Part shown: positions 26,434 through 35,143 of the stretch, one piece after another
Position numbering within the stretch: position 1 is the stretch's first letter
How the letters are laid out: each line of letters begins with the position of its first letter
Assembly (NCBI RefSeq): GCF_900099695.1
Contig: NZ_FNCY01000002.1
Coordinates: 248,001-312,000 of the forward strand
Source: Propionivibrio dicarboxylicus
Lineage (GTDB): Bacteria > Pseudomonadota > Gammaproteobacteria > Burkholderiales > Rhodocyclaceae
Direction: 5' to 3'
Length of the DNA: 64,000 nt
Program-made: the position numbers and the translations under genes
The notes under the pieces: model-generated
The model's input: only the letters and a program-made list of their open reading frames with translations
Databases searched by the model: none
What the model was told of the DNA's origin: nothing

Positions 26434-29116
26434 CCGCCGCTTCCTGTTGTTCGTCGCTCTCTCGCATCGCCTGTCGCACAAATTCAAAATAGGCGACATC
26501 CTCGTGCAAAAGGTGCCGGAACACAACCTCCTGAACGAGGAAGGCGACCAGATCGCCGACGCCGATCTCGCCGATCGACACGCGCCGATGCAGCATATGC
26601 ACGCGTTTGAGCAGCAAGCGATGGCGCAGCGCATGCGCTGGCGCACCGCGATAGACCAGCTTTTCCAGCAAGGCTTCCTCGTGGGCGAAATGTTGTTCGA
26701 CGTCGCGGATCAGCGGATCGAGCAAGGACAAGCGCCCCCCGTCGCCGGGACTGCTGCGCAGCATCGCGTCGAAGACCGCATTGGCGCGTTCGAAAAGCCC
26801 GCGATGCTCGTTGTCGATCATCGCCACCCCGCACTGGAAGGTACCATGCCAGACCAGGCGCAGGACCGGCACATTCTCGCCGACGCTTGCCGTCACCACC
26901 GGCTGCATGGCGTGCTCGTACAGTGTCACGCAATTGCGTCCGCGACTCTTGGAAACGTACATCGCCTCGTCGGCGCGGTTCTGCAGCACCCGCTCGCTTT
27001 CGCCATGATCCGGGAACAGCGCCACGCCGATGCTGCCGGCGACCGACACGCTCGGCCCGTTATCGATCACGATCGGCGTAACGAGTTCGGCGCGGATCTT
27101 CTCGGCCACGCCCAACGCATCTTCGACCGCGTCGATCCCCGGCACCACCGCGACAAACTCATCGCCGCCGACGCGCGCCAGCGTATCCGACTCGCGCAGA
27201 CAGGCCCGCATCCGGCCCGCCACGGTCCTCAGGACGATGTCGCCGACCTCATGGCCGAACTGGTCGTTGACCGGCTTGAAGCGATCGAGGTCGATCAGCA
27301 TCATCGCCAGACGATTACCGGACCGCCGGGCTTGCGCTATCGCCACCTGAAGACGGTCGTGGAGAAGCCGGCGATTCGGCAACTGCGTCAGCGGGTCGTG
27401 ATAGGCCATCATCGACATGCGCGCCGCCGCCGCGGCCCGCTCGGTCACGTCGGTGGCGACGCCCAGGCAGCCGCAGACATCGCCACTGGCGTCGCGAAGA
27501 AAGGTCACTGTCAGCATGACCTTGAGCCGATGCCCGTCGCGGCGGATATAGATCCATTCGCTCTCGTCGATTTCACCGAAGGCGCGCAGCCGCGCGACGA
27601 ACACGCCGAAACCCTGGCCGACCGGCATGCCGCTTTCCTGCGCCAGGCGCTCCGCATGCTCGCGGATCTCGTCCGGATCGTGGAACAACAGCGGCGTCTG
27701 CTTGCCGACGACATCGGCGGCGCTGTACCCCAGCATTTTTGCTGCGCCGGGGCTGAACACGGTAATGACGCCGTCAAGATCGGTGCTGATGATGGCCTGC
27801 GGCGCACACGCCAGGATCGACGCATTGACCGATTCGCTCGCGCGCAACGCGGCTTCGGTCGCCATGCGGGCAGCAATGGCGCTGTCGAGCATCGACAAGG
27901 CTTGCTGCACCTTGTCCAGTTCGTCGCCGCCCGCGCCTGCCTGCTCCACAACACCACCTCCGGCACTGTCATCACCGCTCTTGCCACCGCTTTTTCCACT
28001 GCCTTTTCCACCATTCCCGGCCTGCGTCATCAGCAGGACGTCGATACGCCGCAGGATTTCGTCGAGCGGCGACGCGAAACGACGCCGATAGAACCAGGCG
28101 GCGAAGCTGCAGGCGACGAGAACGCAGACGATGCCGCCGCCCGAGAAGACCATGCTGCGCCGCGCCTCATCGGCCTGTCGTTGAACGTACTTTTCGGCGC
28201 TGCGATTGATCGAATCGGCGAGCGCGGCCGTCGCCTCGAGCGCCGGAACGGCCGCGGCGACGTAGCGTTCGACCGGCATCGGCGCCACCACTGCAGCCTC
28301 GCCGGCCAGCAGGATTTCGTCCTGCAAGGGACGCAACACCCATAGCACCTGCGCCTGGGCGCGCGCCACGAACTGGAACACTGCGACATCGCCGAGCCCC
28401 TCGGCACTTGCTTCGAGGACCGACCACAACTGGTCGATCCGACCGCGCGTCTCATAGGCTTCGCGCAAGGCGGCACGTCCCGGGAGCTTTCCGGACGACA
28501 ACTGCGCACCGACCTGCGTCGCCAGTTTTCCGACGAGAACACGGAAATGCAGCGCCGACACGCGCAAGGCTGCGAGGCGGTCGAAATAGGGGTCGCCGTC
28601 GCCGATTTTTTCCGTCGAGGCCACCAGCAGACGTTCCAGACGGTCGATCAGATCGTCGCTGAGATCCATCCAGCGCACGGGAAGTGAAGGATCGCGCTGC
28701 GGCGTGGGCAAGGCGATGTCGCGATCGACCTCGTCCCGGAGCGACTGGATCGACGACCAGGCGCGGCGCACGTCCTGCGCCTTGACCTCCGCCGAATTCG
28801 GCGTCGCCGCGAGCACCCGCTCGATATGACGATCGGCACGTTCGCGCTGGGCGTCGATGAAGCTGCGATTATCGGCACTGACCGCCGCAGCGCCGCGCAG
28901 CACGATGTTCACTCGCCCGCGCTCGAAGGCAAAACTCGCGACCGACTGCAGGCAATCGTCAGCCAGGCGATTGCGCTGGGCGAGGATCGCCACTTTCTGC
29001 ACCAGCGCCCGGTTTCGCCAGAAATCCTCGACGGCATAGGCCAGCGCGACGCAGACCAGCACAGCGGAAAACAGCGCCAGGAAAAACCGCAGGGTCATGA
29101 CCGGTTTTTTATTCAT
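26426..29116 (-). CDS. Membrane diguanylate cyclase with PAS and C-terminal hemerythrin domain
   Basis: This 896-aa protein reads: N-terminal membrane helix (about 7-27), a long periplasmic helical sensor region (to about 330), second membrane helix (VFSGGGIVCVLVACSFAAW), a Gly/Ser-rich linker, PAS domain (about 430-545), GGDEF domain (about 560-720) with intact RVGGDEF and an RESD inhibitory site, then a bacteriohemerythrin domain (about 745-880) with all expected iron ligands visible (DNEHRGLF, HFAHEE, HALRH, HLLHED). It should make c-di-GMP under control of O2 or a di-iron redox state plus a periplasmic cue. ATG 29116 was chosen to give a clean membrane start. Confidence 0.9.
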   Translation of the reverse strand: MNKKPVMTLRFFLALFSAVLVCVALAYAVEDFWRNRALVQKVAILAQRNRLADDCLQSVASFAFERGRVNIVLRGAAAVSADNRSFIDAQRERADRHIERVLAATPNSAEVKAQDVRRAWSSIQSLRDEVDRDIALPTPQRDPSLPVRWMDLSDDLIDRLERLLVASTEKIGDGDPYFDRLAALRVSALHFRVLVGKLATQVGAQLSSGKLPGRAALREAYETRGRIDQLWSVLEASAEGLGDVAVFQFVARAQAQVLWVLRPLQDEILLAGEAAVVAPMPVERYVAAAVPALEATAALADSINRSAEKYVQRQADEARRSMVFSGGGIVCVLVACSFAAWFYRRRFASPLDEILRRIDVLLMTQAGNGGKGSGKSGGKSGDDSAGGGVVEQAGAGGDELDKVQQALSMLDSAIAARMATEAALRASESVNASILACAPQAIISTDLDGVITVFSPGAAKMLGYSAADVVGKQTPLLFHDPDEIREHAERLAQESGMPVGQGFGVFVARLRAFGEIDESEWIYIRRDGHRLKVMLTVTFLRDASGDVCGCLGVATDVTERAAAAARMSMMAYHDPLTQLPNRRLLHDRLQVAIAQARRSGNRLAMMLIDLDRFKPVNDQFGHEVGDIVLRTVAGRMRACLRESDTLARVGGDEFVAVVPGIDAVEDALGVAEKIRAELVTPIVIDNGPSVSVAGSIGVALFPDHGESERVLQNRADEAMYVSKSRGRNCVTLYEHAMQPVVTASVGENVPVLRLVWHGTFQCGVAMIDNEHRGLFERANAVFDAMLRSSPGDGGRLSLLDPLIRDVEQHFAHEEALLEKLVYRGAPAHALRHRLLLKRVHMLHRRVSIGEIGVGDLVAFLVQEVVFRHLLHEDVAYFEFVRQAMRESDEQQEAADA

Positions 29117-29171
29117 CTTCGCCCATCGCCCATCGCTCTCCAACGCAGTATCTTCGCCGGCCGTCACAATG

Positions 29172-31532
29172 TCAAAGTGATTTTTCCTGGCGCCAGTAAC
29201 GTGCCTGCACCTGCCGCCAGGCGCGCACCTCCGGCGTCGCCGAGAGCACGAAGCGTAGTTCGCCGTCGCGGTCGGTGCGCCAAACGCGGCTGCCGGCATG
29301 GCGCGCCAGGATATCGGCGCGCGGATGCCCGTAGGAATTGCGGTAGCCGACCGAGAATACAGCTTCCTTGGCCGCCACCGCGGCAACGAACTCGGGCGAC
29401 GACGATCCCCGCCCGCCATGATGCGGCACCACCAGCACGTCGCTACGCAGACGATCGCCGGCACGCGCGATCAGCGCCCGTTCATCGGCGCTCTCGATAT
29501 CCCCGGTCAGAAGCACTACCCGGCCCTCGGCTTCGACGCGCAGCACGCAACTGCGATGATTCTCGCTGCCCCGCGTCCGGTCTTCGCTTGCGACCGGATG
29601 CAGCAGGGAAAAGCGGACACCATCCCACCACCAATCGTCGCCGGCGACGCAGGCTTCGCCGCTGCCGCCAATCCATTCGGCGATCGAGGTCAGGAGACGC
29701 CCGACCGGCATGTCCTCGCGCACCGCGTCGGCACCGCCGGCATGATCGGCGTCACGATGCGAAACGAGCAGCGCATCGAGCCGGTCGATACCGACCGCGC
29801 GCAGGAACGGCAGGACCACGCGCGTCCCGGCATTCGTCTCGGCGCCATAACGCGGCCCGGTATCGTAGAGCAGCGCGTGCCTCGCCGTACGAATGACGAC
29901 AGCAAGCCCCTGGCCGACATCGAGCACATCGACCCAGGCCTTTCCGGCAACGGGCCGCTCGGCCTCGAAGGCCAGCGCCGGCAAAAGGAGAAGGATGCCC
30001 AGCCAACGCGCCGGCATACCGCGCGGCAGCAACAGCCAGGCGACGCCGATGAGCGCGATCGGGAGGCTCCACAGGGGCGGCGCCGGGCGCTGCCAGGTCG
30101 GCCATTGCGCCAGCCAACCGAGGCAATCCATCAACGGCACCAACACGGCATGGTCGAGCGCCAGCAACGGTGGCCAGGGCAGAACGGCAAACAGCAGGGC
30201 CAGCGGCGTGATGACGAAGCTGACCCAGGGAATCGCCAGCGCGTTGGCCAGCGGCGACACCAGAGAGAACTGCTGGAAAAAGAACAATAGCATCGGCGCG
30301 CTGAACAACGTCACCGCCCACTGGGCGATGCCCCAGCGCTTCAGTCCGGCGCGCCAGCCGGACGAACGGCCGATGGCCGGCGACGCGACAAACAGCAGCA
30401 CGGCGACGGCACCGAAGGACAGCCAGAAGCCGATCGCCAGCACCGCCCAGGGATCGAGCAGCAACACCGCCAGCAGCGCCAGCGCCAGCGTGCGGCTGGC
30501 GCCGAAGTTGCGCCCGGACAGGAGCGCCAGTGCGACGACGCTGAGCATGTACAAGGTGCGTTGCGCCGGCACCTCGAACCCGGCGAGCAAGGCATAGCAA
30601 AGCGCCGCCAGCCAGGCCGCCATGACTGCCACGCGCTGCGCCGGACAACGCAGCATCGCGCGTTCGCTGCGCCGCCAGAGCCAACCGCCCAGCGCACCGA
30701 AGAGCGCGGCGATCATCGTCACATGCAGGCCGCTGATCGACACGAGATGCGTGACGCCGGTGCGATTGAAGAGCGACCACTGTGCCGCCGGAATCGCCCG
30801 CTGATCGCCGAGCGCCAGCGCCACCAGCACGCCCAGATACGGCGCCTCGGGCAGTACCGACAGAAAACGTGCACGTACCGCGTCGCGCAAGCGCTCGACC
30901 ACCGTATCGTGTCGCCAGACGAAGGCATCGAGACGCGTCAGATCGCCGCGCGGACGGATCGAACCGGTCGCACGCAGGCCGCGTTCGAGCAGCCAGCCCT
31001 CGTAATCGAAACCGTGCGGGTTGGCGTTGCCGTGCGGCCGCTTCAGGCGCACCGTCAGGCGCCAGCGCTCGCCCGGTCGCACGGCCGGCCCCAAACCCGA
31101 CTCGGGATCGTCATGCGCGTCGGGCGCGTGATACCAGGCCAGCAGTATCCGCGGCGGCACCCGCGCGCCGGGGGTATGCACCGCCTCGACGGCGAATTCG
31201 AAGCGCTCGCCGCGTTCGATGCGTTGCGGCAAGGCGACGACGACACCGGTCAGCACAATATCGCGCGCTTCCCACTCGACCGGCAGCGCGTCGGCGAGAC
31301 GCGCGTCGGCGCGCAAGGCCGCGTAGGCAAAGCCGAGCGCAAAAACCGCCAGCGCGAGCAGCACGCGCCAGCCCCGATGCGCGGGCATCCGCCATCGCCG
31401 CCAGACGACCCACAAACAGCCGACCGCGCCGGACAGCAGCGCCGCCAGCAGCGCACGGCCGGGCAACTGCGCCTGCTGTTGCAAGAACACGACACCGGCG
31501 GCGAAGGCAAGAATCGAGGCGCGCATCGGCAC
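29172..31532 (-). CDS. comEC: ComEC/Rec2 DNA-uptake channel protein
   Basis: The 786-aa protein contains the DUF4131 N-terminal region with two to three helices, the Competence domain (about 210-480) with LVALALGDQRAIPAAQWSLFNRTGVTHLVSISGLHVTM, many membrane helices, and a C-terminal metallo-beta-lactamase-like domain (about 545-770) with VSHRDADHAGG, LTGDIES and VVPHHGG. It forms the inner-membrane channel for single-stranded DNA during transformation. Length and motif content are complete. The gene is monocistronic here, divergent from the IlvD/Edd-family gene by 106 bp. Other competence genes are not in the window. Confidence 0.94.
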   Translation of the reverse strand: MPMRASILAFAAGVVFLQQQAQLPGRALLAALLSGAVGCLWVVWRRWRMPAHRGWRVLLALAVFALGFAYAALRADARLADALPVEWEARDIVLTGVVVALPQRIERGERFEFAVEAVHTPGARVPPRILLAWYHAPDAHDDPESGLGPAVRPGERWRLTVRLKRPHGNANPHGFDYEGWLLERGLRATGSIRPRGDLTRLDAFVWRHDTVVERLRDAVRARFLSVLPEAPYLGVLVALALGDQRAIPAAQWSLFNRTGVTHLVSISGLHVTMIAALFGALGGWLWRRSERAMLRCPAQRVAVMAAWLAALCYALLAGFEVPAQRTLYMLSVVALALLSGRNFGASRTLALALLAVLLLDPWAVLAIGFWLSFGAVAVLLFVASPAIGRSSGWRAGLKRWGIAQWAVTLFSAPMLLFFFQQFSLVSPLANALAIPWVSFVITPLALLFAVLPWPPLLALDHAVLVPLMDCLGWLAQWPTWQRPAPPLWSLPIALIGVAWLLLPRGMPARWLGILLLLPALAFEAERPVAGKAWVDVLDVGQGLAVVIRTARHALLYDTGPRYGAETNAGTRVVLPFLRAVGIDRLDALLVSHRDADHAGGADAVREDMPVGRLLTSIAEWIGGSGEACVAGDDWWWDGVRFSLLHPVASEDRTRGSENHRSCVLRVEAEGRVVLLTGDIESADERALIARAGDRLRSDVLVVPHHGGRGSSSPEFVAAVAAKEAVFSVGYRNSYGHPRADILARHAGSRVWRTDRDGELRFVLSATPEVRAWRQVQARYWRQEKSL

Positions 31533-31638
31533 GACTTCCCAAGGAACGAGGTCGGCGGCGATTCTTCCACGGTTTCACGCCCATCACTGTGACATCTTCC
31601 GCTATAGTTTCCGGTTTACGCGTTTTTCCCGTTGAGCC

Positions 31639-33324
31639 ATGACCGACTGCCACGACTGCCAGCGTGACCATTTCAACCCGATCCTGCGCGGCGACGACGG
31701 CGCCCTGAAACGCGCGCTCTACAAATCGATGGGCCACAGCGACGCGCAACTGCGCAAACCGCTGATCGCCGTCGTCAACACCTGGACCAACGCCACGCCG
31801 GGCCACGTCAACCTCAACGCCCTCGCCGAACGCGTCGTCGCCGGCATCGAATCGAGTGGCGGCCACGCCTTCAGCTTCGGCACGATCGCGCCCTGCGACG
31901 GCATCGCCGAAGGCCACCTCGGCATGCGTTACGCGCTGGCCGCCCGCGACATCATCGCCGCCTCGATCGAGATCATGATGCGCGCGCACCGCTTCGACGG
32001 CATGGTCCTGCTCGGCTCTTGCGACAAGATCGTGCCGGCACAACTGATGGCGGCCGCCCGCCTCGACGTGCCGGCGATCTTCCTCAACGGCGGGCCGATG
32101 GCGCCGGCCGAATACGGCGGCAAGCACTGGGACGGCAACATCGTCGTCGAGGCGATCGGCTGGAAGCGGCGCGGTCTCATCGATGCGGCGGAATTCCGGC
32201 GCATCGAGGACCTGGCCGAACCCGGACCCGGCTCCTGCACGATGTACGGCACCGCCAACACCATGGCCGCGCTGGCCGAAGCGCTCGGCATGAGCCTGCC
32301 GGGTGCGGCGACGGCGCCGGCGACCTCGTCGCGACGCCTCGACCTCGCCGAACGCAGCGGGCGCCGCGCCGTCGCACTGGTTCAGGACGGCATCGGCGCA
32401 CGCCGGATCATGAACGCCGACGCCTTCCACAACGCCTTGCGCCTGCTCCTCGCCACCGGCGGCTCGACCAACGCCGTCATGCACCTGCAGGCCATCCACC
32501 GCGAGGCCGGACTCGGCGAACTGCCGCTCGCCGAATTCGACCGCCTGAGCCGGGAGACGCCCTTGCTCGCCGCGCTCTACTCGGCTTCCGAATACGACAT
32601 GCTCGATTTCGACGAAGCCGGCGGCGTCGGCGCCGTCGAGAAAGCGCTGGCGCCCCTGTTGCGCGGCGACGCGCTGACCGTCGACGGGCGCCGCAAGGCC
32701 GAAATCCTTGCCGAGACACCGGCGACGCCGCGCCCCGAAGTGATCCGCACGCTGGCCGCGCCGATCCGCGCCGAGGCCGGGCTGGTCGTGCTCTACGGCA
32801 ATCTCGCGCCGCTCGGCGCCATCGTCAAACCGGCCGCCGTTCCCGAATCGCTGCAGCGCTTTGCCGGACCGGCGCGCGTCTTCGACGCCGAAGACGACGC
32901 CGTCGCTGCCATCCTCGGCGGCGAGATCGCCCGCGGCAGCGTGCTCGTCCTGCGCTACGAAGGTCCCAAGGGTGGCCCCGGCATGCCCGAGATGTTCCGG
33001 CCGATGAAAGTGCTCGAAGGCATGGGACTCGCCGACGCCTGCGCGCTGATCACCGACGGCCGCTTCTCCGGCTCCAACCGCGGCCTCTTCGTCGGCCACC
33101 TCTCGCCCGAAGCCCTCGAAGGCAGCACGCTCGCGCTGGTCGAGACGGACGACGAAATCCTCATCGACATCGCGGCGCGCCGCATCGAATTGCGCGTCGA
33201 TGACGATGTGCTGAAAGCACGGCGGCAGCAGTGGCAACCGGTGAACAAGGCCGTGCCGCGCGGCATCCTCGAACTCTACCGCGACCGCGCCAGCTCGGCG
33301 GCGGACGGCGCGACACTCGTCTGA
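31639..33324 (+). CDS. IlvD/Edd-family dehydratase (dihydroxy-acid or sugar-acid dehydratase)
   Basis: The 561-aa protein belongs to the iron-sulfur dehydratases: NTWTNATPGHVNLNALAERV, PCDGIAEGH, LLGSCDKIVPAQLMAAARLDVP and GPGSCTMYGTANTMAALAEALGMSLPG supply the cluster cysteines and Mg site; the C-terminal domain has YGNLAPLGAIVKPAAV and RYEGPKGGPGMPEM. The family covers branched-chain amino-acid synthesis (IlvD) and aldonate catabolism. The sequence differs from the usual proteobacterial IlvD at the N-terminus (no SRxxTQ start), so I leave the substrate open. No ilv or sugar genes are adjacent. Confidence 0.85.
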   Translation: MTDCHDCQRDHFNPILRGDDGALKRALYKSMGHSDAQLRKPLIAVVNTWTNATPGHVNLNALAERVVAGIESSGGHAFSFGTIAPCDGIAEGHLGMRYALAARDIIAASIEIMMRAHRFDGMVLLGSCDKIVPAQLMAAARLDVPAIFLNGGPMAPAEYGGKHWDGNIVVEAIGWKRRGLIDAAEFRRIEDLAEPGPGSCTMYGTANTMAALAEALGMSLPGAATAPATSSRRLDLAERSGRRAVALVQDGIGARRIMNADAFHNALRLLLATGGSTNAVMHLQAIHREAGLGELPLAEFDRLSRETPLLAALYSASEYDMLDFDEAGGVGAVEKALAPLLRGDALTVDGRRKAEILAETPATPRPEVIRTLAAPIRAEAGLVVLYGNLAPLGAIVKPAAVPESLQRFAGPARVFDAEDDAVAAILGGEIARGSVLVLRYEGPKGGPGMPEMFRPMKVLEGMGLADACALITDGRFSGSNRGLFVGHLSPEALEGSTLALVETDDEILIDIAARRIELRVDDDVLKARRQQWQPVNKAVPRGILELYRDRASSAADGATLV

Positions 33325-33396
33325 ACGCGGTCGGCGGACGGCCGCCGCCCGTGTTGCCAAAGATCGGCGCCTGTGCGTATGATGAATTCACGGATT

Positions 33397-33442
33397 AGAG
33401 CCTATTTCGGTAGGGCTCACGCCCCCTACCGAAATAGGCTCT
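33397..33442. repeat. Inverted-repeat element, copy A (46 bp)
   Basis: AGAGCCTATTTCGGTAGGG (33397-33415), an 8-base centre and its perfect 19-bp complement (33424-33442). It shares arms with the elements at 52560-52737 and 56951-57003. It lies between the dehydratase and the Cache-domain gene, ending 27 bp before the latter's ATG, so it would be a hairpin in that mRNA leader. There is no T-run. Confidence 0.85.
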
Positions 33443-33469
33443 TGGCCGCCCTTCCCTGCGGAGCCCTTC

Positions 33470-34441
33470 ATGCGCCTGAAAACCCGGGTCCTGATCATCA
33501 TCCTGGCATCGCTCGTCGGCCTGTTCGTCATGGCCGGCGCCGGCCTGCACGCGCTGCGTCAGAGCCTGTACGAGGAACGCCGCGCGCAGATCGCCCAGCT
33601 TCTCGACTTCTCCGAAGCAATGATCAAGCATTACTACGGCCTGGAAACCGCCGGCATTCTTTCGCGCGAAGAAGCGCAGCAACGCGCCAAGGAAGCCATC
33701 GCGGCGCAAAAACAGGGCAACAACTACTTCTTCATCCGTAACCTGAGGGACGACTATTTCATCCTCCATCCGATCGCCAGCCGCCTCGGTCGCTCCGACG
33801 ACGGCGGCAAGACGCCGGACGGCCGCACCGTCGTCCAGGCCTATCGCGACGGACTGGAAAGAAACCCGAATGGACGCGCCTTCGTCGAACTCGAGGCGCC
33901 CAAACCCGGTGTGCCGACGCAGAAGAGCTTCCCGAAACTCAACGGCGTGCTCAAGTTCGAGCCCTGGGGATGGATGCCCGGCATTGGCTTCTTCATCGAC
34001 GACATCGAGGCACGCTTTCGCGACCAGGCCGCGCTTTTCCTCTCCATCGGCGCCTTCCTGCTGGCAATCGTCGCCCTCCTGCTGCTGCGCATGCGCGCCA
34101 GCATCCTGCGCCAGCTCGGTGGCGAACCGCATGACGCCGCCGAATGCATGCGCCGGATCGCCGGCGGCGACCTCTCGGTCAATATCCGCCTCGCCCGCGG
34201 CGACGACGACAGCATGATGGCCTCGCTCAAGCTGATGCAGATGAAGCTGACCAACATCACCACCGCCATCCAGGACAACACGACGGCGCTCGAAGACCAG
34301 GTACGCAAGTTCGACGAGGCGGCACGCGCCTACGCCGACACCCGCTCCGAAGAACAATGGCCGGCGCTGATGAAGGCGGTATCACGCATCGGCAAGACCT
34401 CCGAAATCCTGAAGCGCTCGATCGCGCGCTTCAAATTCTGA
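33470..34441 (+). CDS. Cache-HAMP sensor protein lacking a methyl-accepting domain
   Basis: The 323-aa protein has an N-terminal membrane helix (VLIIILASLVGLFVMAGAG), a periplasmic single-Cache/Cache_2 domain (about 35-180; QGNNYFFIRNLRDDYFILHP and LKFEPWGWMPGIGFFIDDIE are typical), a second helix (AALFLSIGAFLLAIVALLLL), a HAMP-like segment (about 215-265) and a C-terminal coiled coil. A chemoreceptor would continue with a 250-residue signalling hairpin, which is absent; the next gene is unrelated. It may act through partner proteins. A GGAG site precedes the ATG. Repeat A lies in the leader. Confidence 0.85.
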   Translation: MRLKTRVLIIILASLVGLFVMAGAGLHALRQSLYEERRAQIAQLLDFSEAMIKHYYGLETAGILSREEAQQRAKEAIAAQKQGNNYFFIRNLRDDYFILHPIASRLGRSDDGGKTPDGRTVVQAYRDGLERNPNGRAFVELEAPKPGVPTQKSFPKLNGVLKFEPWGWMPGIGFFIDDIEARFRDQAALFLSIGAFLLAIVALLLLRMRASILRQLGGEPHDAAECMRRIAGGDLSVNIRLARGDDDSMMASLKLMQMKLTNITTAIQDNTTALEDQVRKFDEAARAYADTRSEEQWPALMKAVSRIGKTSEILKRSIARFKF

Positions 34442-34517
34442 ACAATTGCAAGCGCACGACGATCAAAGCGAAAAGCGCTCAGCCGCTTCCTGAACCCAGC
34501 AGCCAAAGGATACGCAC

Positions 34518-35051
34518 GTGGATCACTCGGCAGTACTGCATCTCACCGAAAAAGGCGCCGACGAGGTCGCCCACCGGACCTGCAAGCTCGGCATCAAGCT
34601 GCGCAGCGTCCTGCTGTTCCTGCAACACCCGCAGAGCATCGCGTTCACGCTGCAGAAATCGGTGTTTCCGGAAGCCGATATCCTCGACGCCATCGACAAG
34701 CTCGCCAGCGACGGCTTCATCGTCGTCGAAGCGCCGCCCGCGGCGGCACCGCGCCACAACGCTTCGATTGCGTCGCCTCAATCAGCCATTGCCACGCCGG
34801 AGACCAAGGCCGCCGACTTCGCCATCGGCGACGACATCCTCCTGTCGGAAGCGCGTTTTCTGTTGATCGATTTCTGTGTCGACTGTTTCGGCATGGCCGC
34901 GGAAAAATTCACCGACGACCTGCGCGCCTGCAAGAGCGTGAGCGCCCTGCGCGCCGTGCTCAAGGAACTGCTGCCGCTGGTCGGCGCGCAGAAACCCGAA
35001 CAACTGCCGGCCTTGCGCGACACCATCCGGGCCATCAACGACACGGCCTGA
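34518..35051 (+). CDS. Conserved-looking protein of unknown function with winged-helix-like N-terminus
   Basis: The 177-aa product is not recognised. Residues 5-75 (LTEKGADEVAHRTCKLGIKLRSVLLFL...EADILDAIDKLASDGFIVV) look like a winged-helix fold with a conserved Leu-rich pattern; residues 75-105 are an Ala/Pro-rich linker; residues 108-175 are helical (LLIDFCVDCFGMAAEKFTDDLRACKSV). Translation appears to start at GTG 34518 after AAAGGA. It follows the Cache-HAMP gene by 76 bp on the same strand and may be its partner; this is inference from position. It is convergent with a chemoreceptor gene. Confidence 0.65.
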   Translation: MDHSAVLHLTEKGADEVAHRTCKLGIKLRSVLLFLQHPQSIAFTLQKSVFPEADILDAIDKLASDGFIVVEAPPAAAPRHNASIASPQSAIATPETKAADFAIGDDILLSEARFLLIDFCVDCFGMAAEKFTDDLRACKSVSALRAVLKELLPLVGAQKPEQLPALRDTIRAINDTA

Positions 35052-35101
35052 AACCCCCTGGCCCAGCCAAATCACGCACGCGCAGGATGCCTTGAACGTC
35101 T

Positions 35102-35125
35102 CCGGGAGGCGCTGAAGCCTCCCGG
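35102..35125. terminator. Hairpin between convergent genes
   Basis: CCGGGAGGC (35102-35110), a 6-base loop and GCCTCCCGG (35117-35125) form a perfect 9-bp stem between two convergent genes. There is no clear T-run. It probably serves as a terminator for one or both strands. Confidence 0.5.
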
Positions 35126-35143
35126 CCGGGAGAAGAACGCCCC

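Noticed and set aside
33397-33442. Repeat A as a simple intrinsic terminator of the dehydratase gene
   Set aside because: It has a perfect stem but no T-run, and the same arms occur at two other loci with different centres, so a repeat element explains it better.
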